DNA of 61,640 bases from a virus, in IMG/VR virus record IMGVR_UViG_3300045747_000506, positions 1 through 61,640 of that record; one strand, 5' to 3'. Positions 44,887 to 51,557 of the stretch are shown one piece after another. The position numbers were made by a program, and so were the translations under genes. The notes under the pieces were generated by a model. That model did not search any database. It worked only from the letters and a program-made list of their open reading frames with translations, and was not told where the DNA came from. Positions within the stretch are counted from its first letter, which is position 1. The number at the start of each line of letters is the position of its first letter.

Positions 44887-44940
44887 CTATTTAAGAGTAT
44901 ACAGAATTATTGCTAATGAAATTATGGCTGAAATTATCAT
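44887..44940 (-). CDS. Possible 17-aa membrane peptide
   Basis: ATG at 44940 directly follows the stop of the gene before it. The product MIISAIISLAIILYTLK is a bare hydrophobic helix. Very short, so it may be chance, but placement in a chain of overlapping genes is suggestive. Confidence 0.3.
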   Translation of the reverse strand: MIISAIISLAIILYTLK

Positions 44941-45039
44941 TTATTTCATTTTCCTATAGACTGCAATTAAAAAACCAACGCTAATTAATTGGGCAATTAT
45001 TGACAACAATTTAAGAATTAGTGCTATGTCTTTATTCAT
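44941..45039 (-). CDS. Tiny membrane protein (32 aa)
   Basis: ATG at 45039 forms an ATGA overlap with the preceding stop. MNKDIALILKLLSIIAQLISVGFLIAVYRKMK is one hydrophobic helix with a basic tail. Unknown role. Confidence 0.5.
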   Translation of the reverse strand: MNKDIALILKLLSIIAQLISVGFLIAVYRKMK

Positions 45040-45236
45040 TTATTTTCCCCATATTTTTCAAGCCAAGCATCTCTTCTACATTGCTCATCTTCGTCGGGCG
45101 AGCATAGATTTTCAACAAATCCAATCGCCTCCTTGATCGCCTTATCTTTTTCAACCAACGCATTTAATATTTTATTCATCTCGCTAACCTCAACAATAAT
45201 TTGCTTTTCGTCTAATGACATAAATTTAAAATTCAT
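45036..45236 (-). CDS. Hypothetical protein (66 aa)
   Basis: I chose the ATG at 45236 because it makes an ATGA overlap with the previous stop; a start at 45284 would overlap by 52 nt. Helical (EVSEMNKILNALVEKDKAIKEAIGFVENL) with CSPDEDEQC. No family recognised. Confidence 0.55.
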   Translation of the reverse strand: MNFKFMSLDEKQIIVEVSEMNKILNALVEKDKAIKEAIGFVENLCSPDEDEQCRRDAWLEKYGENK

Positions 45237-45433
45237 TTTCCATCCGCTCTTCCTTTTTCTTTTATCCTTAAACACACCGAACAAGTTATTTCATCGGATA
45301 TATTTACCATGTTCGCAATCTTGTTGCAAAAAGTTCTACCATTAGATTTTTCACCATGAAATAAGCCTACTCCTTTTGTTTTATAATACCAATTTTTCCA
45401 ACGCAATCTATCGGCTTCTGAGTTTTTATTCAT
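45233..45433 (-). CDS. Small putative zinc-binding protein (66 aa)
   Basis: Begins MNKNSEADRLRWKNWYYKTKG; includes FHGEKSNGRTFCNKI and ITCSVCLRIKEKG, so a CxxC pair with an upstream Cys/His could bind zinc. The pattern (H...C...CxxC) is common in tiny phage proteins. Function unknown. Confidence 0.55.
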   Translation of the reverse strand: MNKNSEADRLRWKNWYYKTKGVGLFHGEKSNGRTFCNKIANMVNISDEITCSVCLRIKEKGRADGK

Positions 45434-45452
45434 TCACACTCTCACTCATTTT

Positions 45453-45695
45453 TTACTCTGCTATGTAATTAAATAACCTACAATCAATAAGTGTCTCAAT
45501 TAAACTTTGCTTATGAACAACTTTTATTTTTGTGCAAGTTTGCTCATTCTCTGGGAAGCAATCTTTAAGCATTTGAAGAAAACAGTTACACTTAAAAATA
45601 TCGTAGTCTAGCTCGTTTTCAATTGGCATCTTAAACAGTGAATAGTCACGAAAGAAACAATTCAAAAACAAGTTGTACAATATTTCGTCTTTCAT
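45453..45695 (-). CDS. Hypothetical protein (80 aa)
   Basis: Helical, several Cys and Phe (MKDEILYNLFLNCFFRDYSLF...). ATGA overlap with the previous gene. No motif recognised. Confidence 0.5.
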   Translation of the reverse strand: MKDEILYNLFLNCFFRDYSLFKMPIENELDYDIFKCNCFLQMLKDCFPENEQTCTKIKVVHKQSLIETLIDCRLFNYIAE

Positions 45696-45940
45696 TTACT
45701 TATCTCCAGATCATACTTTGACAATCTCTCATTCAACGCTGTTTCAAACTTTTTCTGTGCGTTTTCATCCCACTCATAAACTTCAGTTATTTTGCAAGTA
45801 AAATTCCCATCAAGGTCTGGTTCATTAAAAGGATCACTAAAAACTAAATCCCTTAACAATTCTTTTGCTTCTTCAATTGAATCTGCTTCAACTGAATACT
45901 CGCCTTCGTATGTGTATATAAACCCAACTTGATATTTCAT
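45692..45940 (-). CDS. Hypothetical protein (82 aa)
   Basis: Start taken at ATG 45940 (AAGGG upstream), just after the previous stop. MKYQVGFIYTYEGEYSVEADSIEEAKELL looks like a small beta-beta-alpha domain, as in many phage accessory proteins. Function unknown. Confidence 0.55.
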   Translation of the reverse strand: MKYQVGFIYTYEGEYSVEADSIEEAKELLRDLVFSDPFNEPDLDGNFTCKITEVYEWDENAQKKFETALNERLSKYDLEISK

Positions 45941-45941
45941 T

Positions 45942-46145
45942 TTAAAAACCCTTATACTCAAATATAAATCTTTGACTTAAAAAATTATCAACTTCCCTCT
46001 GAGAGCTAAGACCACATATAGATAATCCTTTAATTATTCCATTCTTTTTTGTCTCAATTAATAAGTCAAAAGGATGGCAATTGCATGGGTTTTGAGTAAC
46101 TGAAAAATTAAAAAAACATCTGTCCATAAAAAATCTTTCTTTCAT
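45942..46145 (-). CDS. Hypothetical protein (67 aa)
   Basis: ATG at 46145 has GGAG 9 nt upstream and directly follows the preceding stop; upstream ATG and TTG codons lie too close to that site. MKERFFMDRCFFNFSVTQNPCNCHPF has three Cys. The C-terminus repeats beta-alpha features. Unknown role. Confidence 0.5.
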   Translation of the reverse strand: MKERFFMDRCFFNFSVTQNPCNCHPFDLLIETKKNGIIKGLSICGLSSQREVDNFLSQRFIFEYKGF

Positions 46146-46146
46146 G

Positions 46147-46296
46147 TTATTCATCTCCAAATATCTTTTGTTTTAATTGATTTTTTCTATCGTTCGTCCA
46201 CGTTAAAGCACTCGCAAATTCCCATGCCTTATCAAACTCGCTCTCCGTTATCTCAATCTTTTTTTCAGGTACTTCGAATTCGATAATAATTTTCAC
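46147..46296 (-). CDS. Hypothetical protein (49 aa), GTG start
   Basis: GTG at 46296 in a GTGA overlap with the previous stop. Product: KIIIEFEVPEKKIEITESEF then AWEFASALTWTNDRKNQLKQ. The beta start and helical end look protein-like. It ends with the GGAGATGAATAA that serves the next gene. Confidence 0.45.
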   Translation of the reverse strand: MKIIIEFEVPEKKIEITESEFDKAWEFASALTWTNDRKNQLKQKIFGDE

Positions 46297-46418
46297 ATCA
46301 GAAACTTGCTTTCTTTTATGGCTAGGTTAATATTGCAAGTATTATATTCACGCATGCTTAAGGCATAGTTTTCAAAACTATACCTATTTACCCAAAATTC
46401 TTTTCTAATTGTTTTCAC
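46293..46418 (-). CDS. Hypothetical protein (41 aa), GTG start
   Basis: GTG at 46418 overlaps the receiver-domain stop (GTGA) and has GGAGG 7 nt upstream. Product KTIRKEFWVNRYSFENYALS... is polar. The ribosome site is excellent for such a short frame. Confidence 0.5.
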   Translation of the reverse strand: MKTIRKEFWVNRYSFENYALSMREYNTCNINLAIKESKFLM

Positions 46419-46750
46419 TTTAAAACCTCCGCGATTTGTTCAATATCAAAAGGCTTGCTTAGTATTCCATCGTATAAGCTTCTATCAAACCTTCCTGTAT
46501 CACCTGAAAATCGGTAGCACTTAATCCCAATAGGTTTTAACACACTTGCAAGTAAATCTCCTTTACCCTCTAGTCCATCTATAAATGCGTGAGTAACCTT
46601 ATTAGTCTTGGCCAATGCTTCGGGAACATCGCTTGCAAGCTGAATTGATATGCAAACATTAATATTTAAGTTCATAATTAAATCTTGCATAATATCTAAA
46701 ATCTCTGGCTCGTCGTCCACGATTAATAAACTTATTTTTACTTCACTCAT
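46415..46750 (-). CDS. Stand-alone receiver (REC) domain protein 1
   Basis: The 111-aa protein is a bare response-regulator receiver. Acidic pair D12-D13 lies in LLIVDDEPEIL, phospho-acceptor D58 in HAFIDGLEG, S82 in FSGD, and K99 in LSKPF. No output domain is attached. It could act as a phosphate sink or decoy for a host histidine kinase. A second such protein lies at 50488. It is embedded in the tiny-gene operon with ATGA/GTGA overlaps. Confidence 0.85.
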   Translation of the reverse strand: MSEVKISLLIVDDEPEILDIMQDLIMNLNINVCISIQLASDVPEALAKTNKVTHAFIDGLEGKGDLLASVLKPIGIKCYRFSGDTGRFDRSLYDGILSKPFDIEQIAEVLK

Positions 46751-46956
46751 TTAAATATCGCCTCTATGATTAATTCAATCATGTGTCTGTGATCCTTTAT
46801 TGGCATCAAGGTTATTTTATGTAGGTCTTTAGCAAGCTTACGTCTATAGTTAATTTCACCGTCAACATATCCACTAGCGTAACATTGAATGGAGTTTGCT
46901 CTACCATTAGATTCAAAAGACTTTTGTATTTCTTTAAATTTTTCTTCATCGCTCAT
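46747..46956 (-). CDS. Hypothetical protein (69 aa)
   Basis: Helical protein (MSDEEKFKEIQKSFESNG...YRRKLAKDLHKITLMPIKD). ATGA overlaps at both ends. Unknown function; possibly a partner of the receiver protein that follows it. Confidence 0.5.
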   Translation of the reverse strand: MSDEEKFKEIQKSFESNGRANSIQCYASGYVDGEINYRRKLAKDLHKITLMPIKDHRHMIELIIEAIFK

Positions 46957-47039
46957 TTAAACGCTCGATAAATATTATAAGAATTAAATGTTATAAAAAT
47001 AAATATAAAAATATTCTGAGCTAATTCTATCTTACTCAT
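46953..47039 (-). CDS. Tiny membrane protein (28 aa)
   Basis: ATGA overlaps at both ends. MSKIELAQNIFIFIFITFNSYNIYRAFK contains one short hydrophobic helix. Translation is likely by coupling. Confidence 0.45.
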   Translation of the reverse strand: MSKIELAQNIFIFIFITFNSYNIYRAFK

Positions 47040-47233
47040 TTAACACTCCTAATTTTTGGCTCTGGCTTATTTAGTATTTCACTTTCCACATTACACAATA
47101 GTGACCGTATCATCTCCACTCCATTATATAACCCTCTTTGATACTCACAACTATGTGCTGTACTTTTTAGAGACTTTTTTAACGACTCAATTGTCTTTAT
47201 TGTTTCTGTTAGTTTTCTAGTATGGCTACTCAC
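47036..47233 (-). CDS. Hypothetical helical protein (65 aa), GTG start
   Basis: I chose the GTG at 47233, 5 nt after GGAGG, over an upstream TTG. Product SSHTRKLTETIKTIESLKKSLK is a coiled-coil-like helix; later HSCEYQRGLYNGVEMIRSLL recurs in small phage proteins. Function unknown. Confidence 0.5.
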   Translation of the reverse strand: MSSHTRKLTETIKTIESLKKSLKSTAHSCEYQRGLYNGVEMIRSLLCNVESEILNKPEPKIRSVK

Positions 47234-47324
47234 CCTTACCTCCAAATATGTAGGACAAAAACGCTACAAGTATTACTAAAGCAACTAAGGATTGTTCTAA
47301 CTCATTTATGTATTCAGTTGTCAT
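47226..47324 (-). CDS. Tiny membrane protein (32 aa)
   Basis: ATG at 47324 in an ATGA overlap. MTTEYINELEQ then SLVALVILVAFLSYIFGGKGE: one transmembrane helix. Its 3-prime codons GGA GGT provide the ribosome site for the next gene. Confidence 0.55.
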   Translation of the reverse strand: MTTEYINELEQSLVALVILVAFLSYIFGGKGE

Positions 47325-47548
47325 TGGGCCACACCTATTACCCCCAATATTAAGAAAACTACAGCAGCAGAGAAAACGATAAATGAAATTACTACCCATA
47401 ATAGGATTTCATACCCAGACATTTCTCCCCGTAACATTTTTTTAGGTAGCTCTAATTTTTCATAAGCTGGATATGACCTAGCAGCGATATCCAACATAAA
47501 AGTTTGCGACCCAACTGATTTTTTAGTTAGTTTATTTTCTGATTTCAT
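47321..47548 (-). CDS. Small membrane protein (75 aa)
   Basis: A polar N-terminal half (MKSENKLTKKSVGSQTF...) and one strong C-terminal hydrophobic helix (ILLWVVISFIVFSAAVVFLILGVIGV). A tail-anchored inner-membrane protein is likely. It could be involved in exclusion; no direct evidence. Confidence 0.6.
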   Translation of the reverse strand: MKSENKLTKKSVGSQTFMLDIAARSYPAYEKLELPKKMLRGEMSGYEILLWVVISFIVFSAAVVFLILGVIGVAQ

Positions 47549-47554
47549 AGTTCC

Positions 47555-47773
47555 TCAAAAGTTAAATAAATCGATATGCATGTTTGCTTTTTCAAAAATC
47601 ATTTTGAAATTATTTTTACGTTCCATAAATTCTTTTACTGTAAGTGTGGCAGGGCATTTACGACATCGTTTGATTAGCTTGTCTTTATTGCCTTCGAAGA
47701 TAGTCCAATGGGACCAAGAATGTTTTATACAATAAGGTTTTCCAATTAATTTTCTAGTTGCTACGGCATCCAC
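47555..47773 (-). CDS. Small zinc-ribbon-like protein (72 aa), GTG start
   Basis: GTG at 47773 has AGGA 7 nt upstream. C-14 residues: CIKHSWSHWTIFEGN...IKRCRKCPATLTVKEF, so C/H plus CxxC may bind one zinc. First gene of the tiny-gene operon, next to the attP-like region. Confidence 0.55.
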   Translation of the reverse strand: MDAVATRKLIGKPYCIKHSWSHWTIFEGNKDKLIKRCRKCPATLTVKEFMERKNNFKMIFEKANMHIDLFNF

Positions 47774-47790
47774 TATTAAATCCTAAAAAA

Positions 47791-47980
47791 CCTACATTGC
47801 ACATGAACTGCACATGAGATTTTAAGCGATTTTAGGAGTTAAATAGTTGGAATTATAAGAGTATAGATAGAAAAGGGGCCTCCTGCAAAGCCTCCATCTC
47901 TTCCGTAACATGCTGTAATTATTGGATATTTTTACAGCTTTTTGATCCTTGCACATGAGTTGCACATAGGATTGCACATC
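47791..47980. other. attP-like region with integrase arm-type repeats
   Basis: Five direct GCACAT repeats flank about 135 bp: two at 47799 and 47810, three at 47951, 47962 and 47974, spaced 11-12 bp, consensus TTGCACATG. The right set abuts the integrase stop codon. Between the sets lies CTGTAA-13 nt-TTACAG (about 47914-47938), a candidate core. This is the layout of arm sites around a phage attachment core. Confidence 0.65.
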
Positions 47981-49338
47981 TACTCCCGAACTAAATGTTC
48001 ACTTTCCTTCCAATTTGCTCCTAAATTCTGTTTATATTTTTTAGCATAGTGATCCTTCATAGTTTTCATATCCCCACCATAGAGCTCAACAAGAATTGAA
48101 TCGGCAACACCATTTTGAAACAGTGCCGACAATGTAGAATTTCTCGTACCTCTGTGTAGGTCAACAAACTTAGAAAGCTTCTTCTGCATAATTAATTTTT
48201 TAGCACTCTTTGACCATTCTTGATAAAGAGCATTTTTACCTAATATCTCTCCACTCTTTCCTTTGAATACTAATTCTTTATTATTCAAACTTGGAGTAAG
48301 TCCCATTAACATTTCATAAAGGCCTGGGAAAAAGTCGTACTTTAATGAACTATCTGGACTACTTTTTAGCCCACCTAATTCTTCAGAATCAACTGCCCCC
48401 TTCCCATCGGAAATATGTCTGCTAAAAGTTATTTCTCTTTTCTTGAAATTTATATCACCCCACCTTAAGCAAATAACCTCAGACTTTCTTCGTGTGTAGT
48501 TTGCCAAGATTGTAATAGCAATTCGTATTTCTTTTTTATCGATATTGTTTATGACTAAGTTTCTTTCTTCTAAGGTATAGAAGTCAGCCGCCTTAAATTT
48601 TTTGGATTTAATTTTCTTAGGAAATTCTGGAGTATATTTTGTAAACCCTTCTATTTCGGCCCAGCTAAATATAGGTCCTAACTCTTTTATAATTTCTGTT
48701 TTGATAGAATCTGAAAGATTAACTCTTTTAGAAAATCTATTAACATATTTGTAGCTTAGTAATTGTTTACTTAAAACTTGGTAGCTTAGTTCTGAAAAAG
48801 AATATTCCCCAAAAATTGGGATCATATAAAGTCTGACTACTCTTTCTTTTTTAGCATACCCTCCTGGAGTTAGCTTATCAGAAAAAGAATTACCGACCCT
48901 ATCTTTTTGATATTCTAGATATTGGTACATGCAGTTCTTAATAAGGAGGGAATTTCTCTGAGACTTATTCCCAATTGTTCTTGGGTCGAAATTGTTTCCA
49001 TCTTTAGCGAATTTATCTTTAATAAATTCACAGAAACTATCTGCTCTAGATGCAGTATCTAATCTTTTATCGGTGTCATCAGTAGTTTTTTGAATTAGCT
49101 GTATAGAGTTAGTACCTATAATAGGTGTATTAAAACTAACCCTAAAAAGATTGGGAGTACTACCACATGAAATACATCTAGGTATTTCATTAATATACTC
49201 CCTACTTTTTTTCTTCTTAAATTTCATTCCATTACAATCAACACACTTGGCCCTAGTGGCAGGACTAATATAAGGCTTCATAGCTTTCCCCCTTCGCAAT
49301 TTTCTTTTTTGCTCGGGTGATATTAAATCTACGTCCAT
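47980..49338 (-). CDS. int: Tyrosine recombinase (phage integrase)
   Basis: A 452-aa protein. An N-terminal zinc ribbon (C32-x2-C35, C55-x2-C58) is followed by a core-binding SAM-like domain (about 90-240), then the catalytic domain. That domain has Arg in ANYTRRKSEVICLRWGD, HRGTRNS (H395/R399) and Tyr in MKDHY (Y431). The usual HxxR and GH motifs are altered (RGTR, YGGD). It would insert and excise the phage at att sites, making this a temperate phage. Ribosome site AGGA upstream. Confidence 0.88.
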   Translation of the reverse strand: MDVDLISPEQKRKLRRGKAMKPYISPATRAKCVDCNGMKFKKKKSREYINEIPRCISCGSTPNLFRVSFNTPIIGTNSIQLIQKTTDDTDKRLDTASRADSFCEFIKDKFAKDGNNFDPRTIGNKSQRNSLLIKNCMYQYLEYQKDRVGNSFSDKLTPGGYAKKERVVRLYMIPIFGEYSFSELSYQVLSKQLLSYKYVNRFSKRVNLSDSIKTEIIKELGPIFSWAEIEGFTKYTPEFPKKIKSKKFKAADFYTLEERNLVINNIDKKEIRIAITILANYTRRKSEVICLRWGDINFKKREITFSRHISDGKGAVDSEELGGLKSSPDSSLKYDFFPGLYEMLMGLTPSLNNKELVFKGKSGEILGKNALYQEWSKSAKKLIMQKKLSKFVDLHRGTRNSTLSALFQNGVADSILVELYGGDMKTMKDHYAKKYKQNLGANWKESEHLVRE

Positions 49339-49413
49339 TATATTAAAATCCTATAATTGCTGACTCAAGTGGTTATCAATAAGTTACTTATTCAAATATT
49401 TCTTTTTAATATG

Positions 49414-49662
49414 CTACAGTGTTCCAATATATGTAACTATGGTGTCACAAACAAGGGCAGTATCTTTTACTTCTCTCTTCTTTGTTGTTTGATTGTAGGT
49501 AGCAACCTTTCCTTCTGTTTTTCTATTATCAAGTAGTATCAACTCTCCAGAGAAAACATCTAAGTAGACACCTTCTTTTCCGTCAAAAAATAATTTAGAA
49601 GCAAATTTTTTCATCTTCATTTCTGGTAGCCCTTTATTAATACTGTTTACAACTATATTCAT
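49414..49662 (-). CDS. Hypothetical protein between integrase and repressor
   Basis: An 82-aa beta-rich protein with GAGGAG 8 nt before ATG. KMKKFASKLFFDGKEGVYLDVFSGELILLDNRK. Position suggests an excisionase or Cro-like role, but no helix-turn-helix is visible, so function is open. Confidence 0.55.
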   Translation of the reverse strand: MNIVVNSINKGLPEMKMKKFASKLFFDGKEGVYLDVFSGELILLDNRKTEGKVATYNQTTKKREVKDTALVCDTIVTYIGTL

Positions 49663-50006
49663 ATCTAATACTCCTCTAAGTGTATAGTGCTATTTTGTGT
49701 AAAAACCTTACTGGTATATAATTTATATAGATTAGCAGATAGATAGACATAACTCCTCCTCCGAATAGAAATTATGTATATAATTAAAGTGTATAAATAT
49801 ACTTTAAAGCTATAAATTATTTCTGAGGAATATGACTCAACCTAAAGGCAATATCAATATCAATTTTAGTAAAATATACGTATTTCCATAATTTACACGT
49901 ACTTATAATACCCCAATAAGGGTATATTTCGGTACGCCGTAATTTTTGACTTATTTTTAAAGCTATGAAATTGCGTAAACTTATAGTTTTGTGATATGTT
50001 TAATGT
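49663..50006. promoter_or_regulatory. Immunity control region
   Basis: A 344-bp divergent intergenic region. It contains an operator-like inverted repeat ATACCC-CAATAA-GGGTAT (49908-49925) and the palindrome ATACGTAT near 49875. A plus-strand promoter candidate has TTGCGT (49971-49976) and extended -10 TGA-TATGTT (49992-50000), placed so that transcription would start at the repressor ATG. No ribosome site precedes that ATG. Confidence 0.5.
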
Positions 50007-50486
50007 ATGCCAATAGTAGCCAATTTTTTAGAAAACTTTACAGCCGCCATGAAGAAGGCTGGAAATCTTACTTATCAAGATTTGGAGGATATTTCTGGTG
50101 TGCCAAAACGCAGAATAACTACATGGGCATACCGTAAAACTGTTCCAAATCCTGACGACTTAGAAAAAATATCAACTGCCTTAAAAGTAGAGCCACACTA
50201 TTTCTTTATGAAACCTGGAACTCAACTAAAAATAGAATATGTTTCTTGTGCTTTTGATAAGTTTATTGATGAGCTGGCAGAGAAAGTTTTATCTCCTTCC
50301 GATAAAGCATCTTACATAGAAAAAGGCGGGGCCAAAGAGTTTGTCAGAGTGTTGAGAGAAAACTATGAAACAGATTCTCTAGTAATTTCTGAATGGTATT
50401 TACAATTAAATAAAGAACTTTCAAATTATGTAACTTTAGATTTAAAAAAGAAAGTTATAGAAAAGTTTGATTTAAAAAACAGGTAA
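50007..50486 (+). CDS. HTH (XRE-type) repressor
   Basis: A 159-aa protein. Residues 20-62 (LTYQDLEDISGVPKRRITTWAYRKTVPNPDDLEKISTALKV) form a helix-turn-helix of the XRE/CI type. The remainder is helical, with no Ser-Lys autoprotease motif visible. It is divergent from the integrase block and is the best candidate for the lysogeny repressor. The absence of a ribosome site fits a leaderless transcript, as for lambda cI. Operators are probably in the preceding region. Confidence 0.75.
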   Translation: MPIVANFLENFTAAMKKAGNLTYQDLEDISGVPKRRITTWAYRKTVPNPDDLEKISTALKVEPHYFFMKPGTQLKIEYVSCAFDKFIDELAEKVLSPSDKASYIEKGGAKEFVRVLRENYETDSLVISEWYLQLNKELSNYVTLDLKKKVIEKFDLKNR

Positions 50487-50487
50487 T

Positions 50488-50817
50488 TCACCTATTTTCT
50501 AATTTTCTTAAACAACTTAATATCTCCCAAGAATCCCCTCCTTTATCTAGATATGCCACATGTTTAATTTTTTTAATAGCACTACTTCCACTGAATAATA
50601 CCAATTTTTCGGTATCAATTAATTCTTCATACTCATCTAAATTTACACCCCCAAAACACCAATCAGAAATGATCCACCTATGTTGGCCTTTGTGCGGAAT
50701 GTAGCTGTCAGGAGATTTATAGACATCAAGTTCGTATTCAGAAGTGCTAAACATAAAAGTAAGCAACTCAATTACCGTATCATTGTCTTCAATAAGTGCT
50801 ATTTTTGCTGCCTTCAT
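50488..50817 (-). CDS. Stand-alone receiver (REC) domain protein 2
   Basis: A 109-aa receiver domain from ATG 50817 (a TTG at 50841 is the longer start). E10-D11 lies in ALIEDND, phospho-acceptor D52 in WIISDWCFGG, S76 in FSGS, and K92 in LDKGG. It is convergent with the repressor gene. It is only distantly similar to the receiver at 46415, so the two are probably independent acquisitions. It may intercept host phosphorelays. Confidence 0.8.
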   Translation of the reverse strand: MKAAKIALIEDNDTVIELLTFMFSTSEYELDVYKSPDSYIPHKGQHRWIISDWCFGGVNLDEYEELIDTEKLVLFSGSSAIKKIKHVAYLDKGGDSWEILSCLRKLENR

Positions 50818-50953
50818 ATACACCCCGTTTGTTATCAACAATATTAGTGTAGTCCCATAAATCGAGACTAATTAAAAATAGAGTAAAATTTACCCGTAAT
50901 TGAGGATTTACAAAGGTTATACAAACATTATTTATAACTTAAATAACTGGCAG

Positions 50954-51328
50954 CTATCTCTGCTTTAAGGGTATTGGAACAACCTTAACCACAATAGTTG
51001 TATTTGTTTCTACTCTTTTTGCGGTTATCCAACTCAATTTTTGTTCAATTCGGCTATCTACATGTCTATCAAAAAGGCCCGTGATTTTATCATGATCCTC
51101 CTTGCATAGAGGTATATAGTTATAGGCATCCCAGAATTTTTTCTCATCACCTTTATGGCTTACAACATGGTCCACTATTACTGCCCTAGCTCCGCAAGCA
51201 TAACATTTAGGATTAACTGCTATAAATTTATTTCTATATTCAATCCAATCTACTGATTCATATAATCTAGGTTTGCTGAATTTTTTAGCGTTAGATGTTT
51301 TCGGTTTGAACATTGCTGCTTTTTTCAA
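50954..51328 (-). CDS. Small HNH endonuclease
   Basis: A 124-aa protein: CYACGARAVIVDHVVSHKGDEKKFWDAYNYIPLCKEDHDKIT has the CxxC zinc knuckle, DH, N and H of the HNH nuclease. Start is TTG at 51328 with AAGGAG at 6 nt. In many siphophages a similar HNH acts with the terminase; here it is in the replication block. Confidence 0.85.
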   Translation of the reverse strand: MKKAAMFKPKTSNAKKFSKPRLYESVDWIEYRNKFIAVNPKCYACGARAVIVDHVVSHKGDEKKFWDAYNYIPLCKEDHDKITGLFDRHVDSRIEQKLSWITAKRVETNTTIVVKVVPIPLKQR

Positions 51329-51551
51329 GTATAACTCCTTCTGGTAATAGTTCTGGTGGAAGGTTTACATTGTTTTTCCTAACAAACTGAATGAAACACT
51401 CTATATGGGAATATTTAGAATAAAACCCTAATACCTTATCTTTTCCAGCAGTATAGTATGCGGGCCAAAGAGGTTTAATTATGTTGTTACATAAATAGCA
51501 AGTTTGCTCTTTCTGGATATTTTTAGTTATTCTTATTTTAATATTTCCCAT
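51291..51551 (-). CDS. Small zinc-finger protein
   Basis: An 86-aa protein with CYLCNNIIKPLWPAYYTAGK...KYSHIECF (CxxC...HxxC), a treble-clef or zinc-finger-like arrangement. It overlaps the HNH gene by 38 nt. Possibly a DNA-binding helper of the HNH or the helicase. Unknown. Confidence 0.6.
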   Translation of the reverse strand: MGNIKIRITKNIQKEQTCYLCNNIIKPLWPAYYTAGKDKVLGFYSKYSHIECFIQFVRKNNVNLPPELLPEGVILEKSSNVQTENI

Positions 51552-51557
51552 AGACCC

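Noticed and set aside
47799-47979. GCACAT repeats considered as CRISPR-like or promoter repeats
   Set aside because: Only five short copies, grouped around a gap and touching the integrase gene; arm-type integrase sites explain them better.
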